Below are positions 1 to 6,914 of a stretch of 64,000 nucleotides of DNA, piece by piece. Source of the DNA: Microbispora amethystogenes (lineage in GTDB: Bacteria > Actinomycetota > Actinomycetes > Streptosporangiales > Streptosporangiaceae); the NCBI RefSeq assembly GCF_016863015.1, contig NZ_BOOB01000015.1, positions 1 through 64,000 of the forward strand, read 5' to 3'. Made by a program: the position numbers and the translations under genes. Under the pieces are notes generated by a model. The model had not been told where the DNA came from. It saw only the letters and a list, made by a program, of their open reading frames with translations, and ran no database searches. Numbering within the stretch: position 1 is the stretch's first letter; each line of letters begins with the position of its first letter.

Positions 1-3
1 AAC

Positions 4-492
4 ATGCGGCCGTACGACTGGGAGGGCATCTGGGAGCGTGTCGAGGAGACCGACGGAGAATCCGACCTGGTCGTGACCCACGTGAACGGGTGGACGCTCG
101 CCTTCGAGGCCTGCGGTTGGGAAGGCAACCGGCCGGAGACGTTGCGGGAGCTGTCCCGGGGAGGTGAGGCGGTTTCCGTCATGCGACATGACTACGCCGC
201 ATCCCACCACTTCGCGCATGCGGTCGAGGGTGAACTCCGCACGGCTTTCCGGCCGGATTGGCCCCAGGAACGCTGGGGAGCGCGGCCTGACGCCCTGAAC
301 GCCGACCTGCGCGAGCTCGGACTAACGCCTTCGGGCCCACAGGAGGAGTCCCTGTACCGGCACGAGACAGTGGCTCCCGCGCTCGCGCTGGCCAGCCGCC
401 TCTCCGGGGTCCTGTTCCACCGGGACATGGTGGAAAGTGACACTCTGCTCGGCGGGATCATCACCGCTCCCGTACCCGACGACCCTAAGTAA
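4..492 (+). CDS. DUF6461 family protein, probably 5'-truncated by the window edge
   Basis: This 162-residue reading frame resembles the C-terminal part of DUF6461 proteins of actinomycetes. The recognisable core is GWTLAFEACGWEGNRPE, then an AVSV strand, then RWGARPDALNADL. Family members as I remember them have an additional N-terminal segment of some tens of residues that is not visible here. Only three bases precede the ATG, so the true start may lie outside the window. Function is unknown; such genes are usually accessory and variable between strains. The next gene is convergent, with only five bases between the stops. Confidence 0.7.
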   Translation: MRPYDWEGIWERVEETDGESDLVVTHVNGWTLAFEACGWEGNRPETLRELSRGGEAVSVMRHDYAASHHFAHAVEGELRTAFRPDWPQERWGARPDALNADLRELGLTPSGPQEESLYRHETVAPALALASRLSGVLFHRDMVESDTLLGGIITAPVPDDPK

Positions 493-497
493 GCCCC

Positions 498-815
498 TCA
501 CCGATTCGGCCTCTGCGACCAACTGCCGAATAACGCGTCGGCCGGTGACTGATTCGGCCGAGGGCTGCTGTGCCCCCGGAGGGCGACGAATAGACGTGAT
601 GCCGCGATGAGGACCGCGGGGCCGAAGACGAAGCACAGTGGGACGATCGCCGCAGGACCGCTCTCATCGACGGCGTAGACGCAGACCGCCGCGATCGCCG
701 ACAGCAGCAGCCCTTGCATCGCGATTCTCGCCCGCCGGTTCGGCAGCGGCAGGACCGCCCAGATCATCGCCGCCAGAAACATCCCCCACACCAGGAATAC
801 GCCGGCACCCCACAT
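498..815 (-). CDS. Small three-helix membrane protein of unknown function
   Basis: The 105-residue product has three hydrophobic segments (about residues 4-23, 32-50 and 56-75) and a polar, Pro/Ser/Arg-rich C-terminal tail, so it should be an integral membrane protein with a cytoplasmic tail. The ATG is preceded by AAAGGG at a good distance, which supports the start. I recognise no family. It is convergent with the DUF6461 gene and lies downstream of the subtilase-like gene on the same strand, with about 126 bp between them, so it is probably a separate unit. Confidence 0.55.
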   Translation of the reverse strand: MWGAGVFLVWGMFLAAMIWAVLPLPNRRARIAMQGLLLSAIAAVCVYAVDESGPAAIVPLCFVFGPAVLIAASRLFVALRGHSSPRPNQSPADALFGSWSQRPNR

Positions 816-941
816 CGCACACCCTTTCGTCGGGAGTAGCCCACATTACTCACGCAGGTCGCGCATCGCCGCCGGGCCAGGCACTGCTGAAGACGATGCG
901 GGGTCCGTGAAATCGCGGACCAGGCGCGGGGAGTGCCGGGC

Positions 942-1787
942 TCATTCGTCGGTCTCTTCGCAGGGGACCCATTGCATGCCGGCGGGAAAGGCGACCGTTC
1001 CGACTCCGCTGCGGTCCCATGCCAGCTGGGCCACGGCGAAGATGTTGCCGGCCCGCCCTCGTAAGCCGGCCATGGCCGGGCATGTCGTCTTGTTCGGCTC
1101 GTTGCCGGCGGCGACCGTCATCATCCGTACGTCTCCGGCCGCCGCCACGGCGGCCTCGCAGAGATCGCAGGTGCCGTCGCAGGCGAACAATCCCCAGCGG
1201 CGTGAATAACAGCCGAGGCTGATGTTGACGCACACCGGCGACGACGTCTTCCGCGCGAAGTCGCGGACCCATTCGATGCCCTTGACGAGGTCGCGGGGAG
1301 TCGCGCGGCCGTTTCCGTCGGCGACCTTCACGTTGAGCAGACGCGGCCGGCGGGTCAGGCCGTCCGCCAGGATGAGCGCCACCATCGTTCCGTGGCCGTT
1401 CGTGTCCTCGCCGTCGGGCTCCGTGGTCAGGTTCGTCCCGTCCACGATCAGCCCGCGCAGGAGGGGGTGACGGGAGAGCAGTCCCGTGTCGAGAATGGCG
1501 AAATACTCGGGCGTGGGTTCCTGGCGCTTCCTCGTCAGTTCGCGCCAGATTCCCGGCCACGCGGCCTCGGACGCGTCCGCGTCGAATCCGGCGCCCGCCT
1601 GCGCCTGCATATACGCCATCTTCACGCCCCGCTCGCGGAAGGCGAGCATCTGCTCGGTTTCCGCCGGACGGAGGTACGTGCCGGTGTCGTCGTCGAAAAC
1701 GTACCGCATATATCTGCCGGGTGAGCTGCCCTCGTCTCCGGCGATCTCGACAATGCGCTCGTCCATATGAGCCGTGACCCACGACAT
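942..1787 (-). CDS. Subtilisin-like (S8) protein lacking the catalytic-serine segment
   Basis: The 281-residue protein has the subtilase landmarks in order: catalytic Asp in AILDTGLLSRHP, catalytic His in NGHGTMVA, a VNISLG strand, and the oxyanion-hole Asn in VAAGNE. It then ends at WVPCEETDE, before the GTSxAAP segment that carries the nucleophilic Ser. The other two frames downstream contain no GTS motif, so a simple frameshift does not explain the loss. A Cys cluster (CYSRRWGLFACDGTCDLC) sits between the His and Asn regions. There is no signal peptide. The chosen ATG lies 8 bp after the membrane protein gene, giving a two-gene operon; an upstream in-frame start would run back into that gene. 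It is probably a pseudo-protease or a recently truncated enzyme. Confidence 0.7.
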   Translation of the reverse strand: MSWVTAHMDERIVEIAGDEGSSPGRYMRYVFDDDTGTYLRPAETEQMLAFRERGVKMAYMQAQAGAGFDADASEAAWPGIWRELTRKRQEPTPEYFAILDTGLLSRHPLLRGLIVDGTNLTTEPDGEDTNGHGTMVALILADGLTRRPRLLNVKVADGNGRATPRDLVKGIEWVRDFARKTSSPVCVNISLGCYSRRWGLFACDGTCDLCEAAVAAAGDVRMMTVAAGNEPNKTTCPAMAGLRGRAGNIFAVAQLAWDRSGVGTVAFPAGMQWVPCEETDE

Positions 1788-1795
1788 GTGCCGGC

Positions 1796-2170
1796 CTAGG
1801 CGAAGAGGGAAATGATCAGAAGGACCACGCCGACCGCCACCAGAAGGGCGCAGAGCCTGACGCCGAACTCGGAGAACCACTCGGTGAAGCCTCTCCGGCC
1901 ACGGTCTCCCAGAACGGTCACCTGGGCCGGCAGTTTGACGGCCACGATCCCCGCCAGCAGTGCGCCCACCACCAGCACCGCGAGTCCGACGCTCGTGGTC
2001 TCCGCCTTGGCTCCGGCGACCTCGCCCTTGAACTCGACGACCCCGCCCAGGCCCAGTATCGCCACCACGGCCCCCACGACGGCGAGGAGAAGGCCGGTGA
2101 TGATAAGCACGGTGTACGTGATCGAAATCCTGGTTCTGTTGGTTTTCTCGCCCTTACGCCCTTTGCCCAC
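1796..2170 (-). CDS. Small membrane protein, first gene of the operon with the subtilase-like protein
   Basis: The product is about 124 residues. A basic N-terminus (KGRKGEKTNRTR) precedes a long hydrophobic helix (ISITYTVLIITGLLLAVVG), then two further hydrophobic stretches, the last one C-terminal (LLVAVGVVLLIISLFA). The GTG at 2170 is preceded by GGAG at about 8 nt and is preferred over a TTG at 2206. No known family is recognised. The stop lies only 8 bp before the ATG of the subtilase-like gene, so the two are probably co-transcribed, and the membrane protein may anchor or be acted on by its partner. That link rests on position only. Confidence 0.55.
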   Translation of the reverse strand: MGKGRKGEKTNRTRISITYTVLIITGLLLAVVGAVVAILGLGGVVEFKGEVAGAKAETTSVGLAVLVVGALLAGIVAVKLPAQVTVLGDRGRRGFTEWFSEFGVRLCALLVAVGVVLLIISLFA

Positions 2171-2341
2171 GCTGCCGCTCCAGAGCCCAGATCCATCCAG
2201 AACCAATGTGAAAGGATCTATATCACATCTTCTTCGGGGGTATCCACGGTTTCCGCAGAGAAGATTTTTAGCGGTCCTTCTGCCACAACTCCGGAAATGG
2301 GCGCTAATGGCGAGATTGGGTGATATTTCCGCTTGTGAGAA

Positions 2342-3097
2342 TCATGAGAAGCGTTCGATGGTCACGGGGATCGGGCCCGCGTGACGTATCGCCGTCGTCA
2401 GCCTCCGGAGCAGTGGCCGGAGGGCGTCGTCGGACGTGGTGCCCAGATGCGCCGTGAGATCGACGCAGCAGGCGACGCCGGGCCCGATGCGGCGCAGTTC
2501 CCAGGTGAAGACGTCCCGCGCCGTCCGCAGTCCGCCCGTCCCGGCGATCCGGGTACGCGGGTCGCCGGCGTCCTCGGCGAGCGTGACGACCTCCGGTGCG
2601 AGGCAGGCGAGGCCGGAGAGCCGGAGGTCGCCCGCGAACAGGACGCGGTAGACCCGGGAGTCCGGGAACCCGTCGGAGCCCCCTTCCGGGCCGAGCCGCA
2701 GGGGAGCGGAGTCCGGGAGGGCCAGGGTGTCGCGGAAGCACTCCCGCAGCTCCGTCTCGCCGGGAAGCGCGCCTCCCCCGAGGCGGCGATAGGTGGTCTC
2801 GGCGTCCGTACGGCCGACGGCGGCCACGTGGGCGCGTAGTCGCGGATCCTCGCGCATGGCCCGCCCGAAGGCCGCCGAGCTCTGCCAGGCGCGGTCGTCC
2901 GTGCTCCACGCGGCGGTGTTCAGGCCGATGGTCCGATGGTCGCCGGTGAAGACGAACTCCTCGACGACGAGACCCTCCGCCCGTACGGCGCCGGCACCCG
3001 CCTCGGGCGTGATCACGTAGTAGTCCAGGGCCGGCTGGGCGCCGGTGGAGGCGGTCGCCGCCTGCCCGGCGCGAAGGAGGTCACCAGTCACGGCCAT
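2342..3097 (-). CDS. Hypothetical cytosolic protein
   Basis: I do not recognise this 251-residue protein. It has no signal peptide or membrane segment and is rich in Asp, Glu, Arg and Ala, as expected for a soluble cytoplasmic protein. Recognisable stretches are ALDYYVITPEAGAGAV near the N-terminus and a C-terminal half with alternating strands (VYRVLFAGDLRLSGLACL). The ATG at 3097 is preferred because the extension upstream of it is Arg/Gly-rich low-complexity sequence typical of non-coding frames. It appears to be a single-gene unit about 165 bp downstream of the laccase gene on the same strand. Confidence 0.6.
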   Translation of the reverse strand: MAVTGDLLRAGQAATASTGAQPALDYYVITPEAGAGAVRAEGLVVEEFVFTGDHRTIGLNTAAWSTDDRAWQSSAAFGRAMREDPRLRAHVAAVGRTDAETTYRRLGGGALPGETELRECFRDTLALPDSAPLRLGPEGGSDGFPDSRVYRVLFAGDLRLSGLACLAPEVVTLAEDAGDPRTRIAGTGGLRTARDVFTWELRRIGPGVACCVDLTAHLGTTSDDALRPLLRRLTTAIRHAGPIPVTIERFS

Positions 3098-3263
3098 ACC
3101 GTACTGATCCGCCCCACGTCCGCGGCGGCGTGCTCCATCGGCGAGGCGCCCCCGTCCCTCCGATGAGAGGGTCGGGGCGCCGTCGCGTCGCGTACCGCCT
3201 GACGGTCGTGACGTGCCTGCTCGCGTCAGGCCGGGCGCGTGGTCGGGCGCGAACCGGTGCGCC

Positions 3264-4265
3264 TCAGTGGGACATGTCCATGCCGCCGCCGGAGCCGCCA
3301 CCCATGTCGTGGCCGCCCGGCACGTTCCCGTTCTGGTCGGACACCATGAAGACCCCGGCCATGCCCATGTCCGAGTGGCTCTGGACGTGGCAGTGGTACA
3401 TCCACATGCCCGGGCCGACGCGCTCTCCCGCGATCACCTGGAAGCCGAACGACTCGGCCGGGCCGGTGGTCTTCGTGTCGATGATCCGGCTCGGGTCCTG
3501 GGGGCTCTCCAGCAGGCCGGTGCGGTTGTCGGCCCATCGGTGGCCGTGGATGTGGAACGTGTGGAAGACGCTCCCGTGGGTGATCACGATGAACTCGACC
3601 CGCTCGCCGATCTTCGCGAGGAAGTGCGGCCCGGCCGCGAGGTTGTTGATCTTCACGTCGTTGAAGACGACGGTGAAGGTCTTGTCCGGCAGCGTGTCGC
3701 CCTTGCGGCGGACCACCAGCGGGCCGTAGAGGCCCTTCTTGATGCCTCCCGTGCCGTGGTCGGTGCCGACCACGTGGTCGTGGTAGTGCCAGTAGCCCGC
3801 GCTGCCGGGCTCGATGGTCCCGCCCGGGCGGCGGCCCGGCGCGTGGGTGCGCCAGACGTAGACGCGCCGGGCGCCCGGCTCGACCACGCTGTCGTTCATC
3901 CGCGTGCCGTCGCTGCTGGTCTCGTAGTCCACTCCGTGCACGTGGAGGCTGGCGGTGACGTCCGCGTTGTTCACCAGCTCGACTTCGAGGGTCTCGCCCT
4001 CGACCATCTCGATGAGCGGTCCGGGGATCGTGGCCTTGCCCGGCGCGAGTCCGTAGCCCATCTCGCCGTTCGGCAGGTTCTCCACGTAGAGGGTGATGCG
4101 GCGCGGCTTGCCGGGGTCGGCAGGCGGTGGCGCGGTCTTGCCGACCGGCGCCGCGTCGGCCTGAGCCGACACGACCAGCGGTGCTATCGCGGCGGCCGTC
4201 GCCGCCGTGGTGAAGGCGCGCCGGGAGAACACGCTCCGCGTCGTTCCTCTGCCTACCTCGGTCAT
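3264..4265 (-). CDS. Two-domain (small) laccase, Tat-exported multicopper oxidase
   Basis: Multicopper oxidase that oxidises phenols or metal ions with reduction of O2 to water, probably outside the cell. At 333 residues it matches the size of the two-domain laccases such as SLAC, which act as trimers. A twin-arginine signal (SRRAFTTAA) leads the protein. All four copper motifs are visible: HVHG near residue 107, HYHDH near 161, [10 protein letters not shown] near 238, and [12 protein letters not shown] near 291, which supplies the type 1 Cys and His. The tail is Gly/Met/His-rich ([12 protein letters not shown]) and could bind copper. The upstream gap of 373 bp carries several repeats that may regulate it. 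Confidence 0.93.
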   Translation of the reverse strand: MTEVGRGTTRSVFSRRAFTTAATAAAIAPLVVSAQADAAPVGKTAPPPADPGKPRRITLYVENLPNGEMGYGLAPGKATIPGPLIEMVEGETLEVELVNNADVTASLHVHGVDYETSSDGTRMNDSVVEPGARRVYVWRTHAPGRRPGGTIEPGSAGYWHYHDHVVGTDHGTGGIKKGLYGPLVVRRKGDTLPDKTFTVVFNDVKINNLAAGPHFLAKIGERVEFIVITHGSVFHTFHIHGHRWADNRTGLLESPQDPSRIIDTKTTGPAESFGFQVIAGERVGPGMWMYHCHVQSHSDMGMAGVFMVSDQNGNVPGGHDMGGGSGGGMDMSH

Positions 4266-4638
4266 GGTTCCCCAATCCGTTATGCGGCCCCGTCCGCGAG
4301 GTGCGTGGCCGCGACCCGGCGGTGGGGCCGGGCCTCACGGCGTGACGCCGGGGCCGGACCACGGGCATGGTCCGGCCCTGGAACCAGGCGGGACGAGACG
4401 GGCGCCCGATGCTTTCGACGGCACCGGGTGACACTTTCGATCGAATTAGGCGATAGTGGCCGAGGAAAGTCAATAAGTTGGAGATAAAGTGATGACACTT
4501 CGTCACATTCTCGCTTGAAGTGGTGCGAGATGACTCCGTTCTGTTGTCGCGCTGTCGCATTCTGTTGTCTACGTGGCGGGTCCAGCGGTGATCCGGAAGC
4601 CGTACGGGAGCGCGTGGCGGTTGCACGCGCGGGGCCGG
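4266..4638. other. 373-bp intergenic region with repeats upstream of the laccase gene
   Basis: No convincing gene is present. The stretch is richer in A/T than its surroundings and holds, in order, an inverted repeat AAGTG-ATGA-CACTT (4487-4500), an inverted repeat TCTCGC-N10-GCGAGA (4509-4530), and two copies of TTCTGTTGTC (4539-4548 and 4560-4569) spaced 21 bp apart, which places them on the same face of the helix. It presumably contains the laccase promoter. Confidence 0.5.
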
Positions 4639-4923
4639 TCAGTCGGCGCGGAAGGGGTCGTGCTCGGCGAGCAGTTTGTCGAGCCTGGCCTGGTCCACGC
4701 GGCTGACGACGGTCGCCTCCTCCTGGCGGTCCCGCACGCACTTGGCCAGCGTGAAGGTCGAGGTCACCACGTACATCAGCCCGAGGGCGAGGAACGACCG
4801 CACCCAGGTCGTGACGGGCAGGTAGAGGATCCCGGCGGCCAGACCGGCGAGGGAGATCACGAACGAGATGACGGCCTGCAGGTAGAAGGCCGTGGTCGTC
4901 GTGCTCTTCACGGGTTTCGTCAT
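4639..4923 (-). CDS. YiaA/YiaB-type inner membrane protein
   Basis: A 94-residue protein with the two-helix YiaA/YiaB signature: TTAFYLQAVISFVISLAG for the first helix, then a turn with LPVTTWVRSFLALGLMYVVTSTFTLAKCVRDRQE for the second helix and its conserved basic end. Homologues are small bacterial inner membrane proteins of unknown role. The tail (VVSRVDQARLDKLLAEHDPF) is predicted helical and cytoplasmic. ATG codons at 4932 and 4959 are alternative starts; 4923 was chosen because the family motif begins a few residues after it, although none of the three has a strong ribosome site. Confidence 0.8.
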   Translation of the reverse strand: MTKPVKSTTTTAFYLQAVISFVISLAGLAAGILYLPVTTWVRSFLALGLMYVVTSTFTLAKCVRDRQEEATVVSRVDQARLDKLLAEHDPFRAD

Positions 4924-5124
4924 GCTGCCCATGCTGCGTGTCCCGCGCCGCGCGGACATGAGCGCCGATACTCAGTTACCGGTGAGTACGATCTCTCAGC
5001 CGGGCGGCCGGAGCGGCCTGCGGGCACGGTCAGCGTGATCGGCAGCCTCGGGAGCACGGCGCAGCGCGGGCGGCAGCCCTCCGGCGCGCGGCTCGGCGCG
5101 GGCGGCGGCCGCCGGAGGCAGGGC

Positions 5125-5685
5125 TCAGTTCGGGGAGATCTCGTGGAGCCGGCAGACCTGACGCCAGACGCGCGGGTCGAGGGTGCCGGCCCTGTCGTCG
5201 AACGAGGCGGAGGGCACCCGGACCGGCCCGGTGAGGTCGAGGAAGCTGTTGTGGTCCGCGCTCGGGTCCCACGTGCGGGTGGGGATCTCGACGTGGTCGG
5301 AGCGGTCGCTCCGGTCCTGGCTGGTGATCTTCAGGACCTCCGCGCCGCCGCGGTATGTCCTGAGCACCACGCAGGGACGCACCTTGTGCCCGGGGCCGTC
5401 CTCGTACGGCACGTCGGCCCACCAGATCTCACCCGGCTGCGGGCCGGTGCTCTCGCCGGCGGCGGCGCCCGTCCAGGTTCCGCCACGGGCCGTACGGGAG
5501 GAGGGCCTGGCGCCGGGCCGGGCGCCCCCTGACGGCCGCGCCGTCCCGCCCGAGGGGCGCGGCGCGGGCCGGCGGCGCGACGTCCCGCGGGCGGGCCCGC
5601 GGGACGCCTGGCGGACACGTCCGGACGCGACCAGCGCGACGAGCACGATCAGTACGGCCACGATCAGAAGAGCCACCCAGAGCAT
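5125..5685 (-). CDS. Membrane-anchored PemK/MazF-like protein
   Basis: The N-terminus is one transmembrane helix (MLWVALLIVAVLIVLVALVA), followed by a Pro/Arg/Gly-rich linker of about 70 residues, then a PemK/MazF-type domain. That domain begins at PGEIWWADVPYEDGPGHKVRPCVVL, the typical opening of the fold, and continues with KITSQDRSDRSDHVEI. MazF proteins are sequence-specific endoribonucleases neutralised by a small antitoxin. Here no antitoxin gene lies beside it and the domain is tethered to the membrane, so toxin activity is not assured. Membrane-linked versions without antitoxins are common in actinomycetes and may be housekeeping. It appears monocistronic. Confidence 0.8.
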   Translation of the reverse strand: MLWVALLIVAVLIVLVALVASGRVRQASRGPARGTSRRRPAPRPSGGTARPSGGARPGARPSSRTARGGTWTGAAAGESTGPQPGEIWWADVPYEDGPGHKVRPCVVLRTYRGGAEVLKITSQDRSDRSDHVEIPTRTWDPSADHNSFLDLTGPVRVPSASFDDRAGTLDPRVWRQVCRLHEISPN

Positions 5686-5805
5686 GCCCGACAGCCTAAG
5701 GCCCAGCCGCGTCCCGGGAGACCCCTTGACCCCTGCGCCCGATGTGGCCGTGGTCGTCCGTGATGCCCCTTCAGTGAGCGGACCACCCGGCGGCCGGTGA
5801 GCGCG

Positions 5806-6816
5806 TCAGCGAGCGTCCCAGGCGGCGAGCACGCGGCGCTCCTTGTCGGGGTCGATGCCGCTGCCCACCCGCACGCCGCGGAAGCTGCGCCGCTCCTCCG
5901 GGATGTCCTTCAGCCACTCCCAGGTGTCGCGCACCGTCTCGCGCAACGGGCGGCAGGTGAGACCGGCGGCGACGGCCTTGGCGGAGGAGTGGGTCCACAC
6001 GCCGAGGCCGTCCGCGCCCGGGTACCACAGCGGAAGCTCGGTCCACGGCTCCACGCCCTGTGCGGTCAGGAAGTCGTCGTCGGCCCAGACGAGCTCCGCG
6101 CCGGAGCCGGTGACCTCCACGCAGTCGCCGAGCCAGCTTCCGAACGTGGCCTCGCCGGGCACCCCGCCCGTCATGTAGCGGCCCGTCGTGCCCGCGGCCG
6201 CCTGGTCGAGCGTGAACGCCGCGATGTCGCGGGCGTCGATGAGCTGGATGGGCAGCGCCGGGTCGCCGGGAGCGAGCACCCGGCCGCCCTTGGAGATGCG
6301 GTGGAGCCACCAGGGCAGCCGGCCGACGTTCTCGTGCGGGCCGATGATGAGCCCGGGCTGGACGACCAGGGCGGCGCCGTCGAAGTGCTCCTCGACCGCG
6401 CGTTCGCAGCCGGCCTTGAGCACGCCGTAGTCGCCGAACTCGGCGTCCGCGTCCGGGGGACACTCGTGGGTGGGGAAGGTCTCGTCGAGGCCCGTCTTGT
6501 CGGGCCAGTCCGGATAGGCCGAGATGCTGGAGATGAACGTGTAGTGCGGGGCGTGCCCGGACAGCGCCCGCACCGACTCCAGGACGACGCGGGGGACGAA
6601 CCCGCAGACGTCCACGACCGCGTCCCACTGCCTGCCGTCCGCGAGCCGCCGCAGGTCGCCGGTGACCTCGCGGTCGCCGCGCACCGCCTCCACACCCGGC
6701 AGGTCCGTCCCGCTCCTGCCCCGGTTGAACGTCGTGACCTCGTGACCGCGCCGCAGCGCCTCCTCCACGATGGCCCGGCCCAGGAACACCGAACCACCGA
6801 TGACCAGAATTTTCAT
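5806..6816 (-). CDS. NAD-dependent epimerase/dehydratase-like (extended SDR) protein
   Basis: 336-residue extended short-chain dehydrogenase. The nucleotide-binding motif is at the very N-terminus (MKILVIGGSVFLGRAIVEEALRRG), a slightly altered GxxGxxG (GGSVFLG). TFNRGRSG follows beta-2, as in the isoflavone-reductase and nucleoside-sugar epimerase relatives. The usual catalytic YxxxK is not evident: the candidate region reads FGDYGVLKAGCERAV, giving YGVLK, which does fit the Y-x3-K spacing. The substrate is unknown. AAGGATGACC precedes the start codon. The upstream region separates it from the SulP gene by about 98 bp, so it might be transcribed with it. Confidence 0.85.
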   Translation of the reverse strand: MKILVIGGSVFLGRAIVEEALRRGHEVTTFNRGRSGTDLPGVEAVRGDREVTGDLRRLADGRQWDAVVDVCGFVPRVVLESVRALSGHAPHYTFISSISAYPDWPDKTGLDETFPTHECPPDADAEFGDYGVLKAGCERAVEEHFDGAALVVQPGLIIGPHENVGRLPWWLHRISKGGRVLAPGDPALPIQLIDARDIAAFTLDQAAAGTTGRYMTGGVPGEATFGSWLGDCVEVTGSGAELVWADDDFLTAQGVEPWTELPLWYPGADGLGVWTHSSAKAVAAGLTCRPLRETVRDTWEWLKDIPEERRSFRGVRVGSGIDPDKERRVLAAWDAR

Positions 6817-6914
6817 ACGGTCATCCTTGGCGCTGCGGCGCGCGGCGTCCGCCCGGTTTCACGATCGGCGGACATCGTCCGCTGAGAGCGCAAGCGGGTT
6901 GACGGCGGTGCGTC

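Noticed and set aside
3226-4626. Long Arg/Pro/Gly-rich open frame on the - strand over the laccase gene
   Set aside because: It is the laccase gene read in a neighbouring frame; the composition is that of a G/C-rich shadow and it has no domain.
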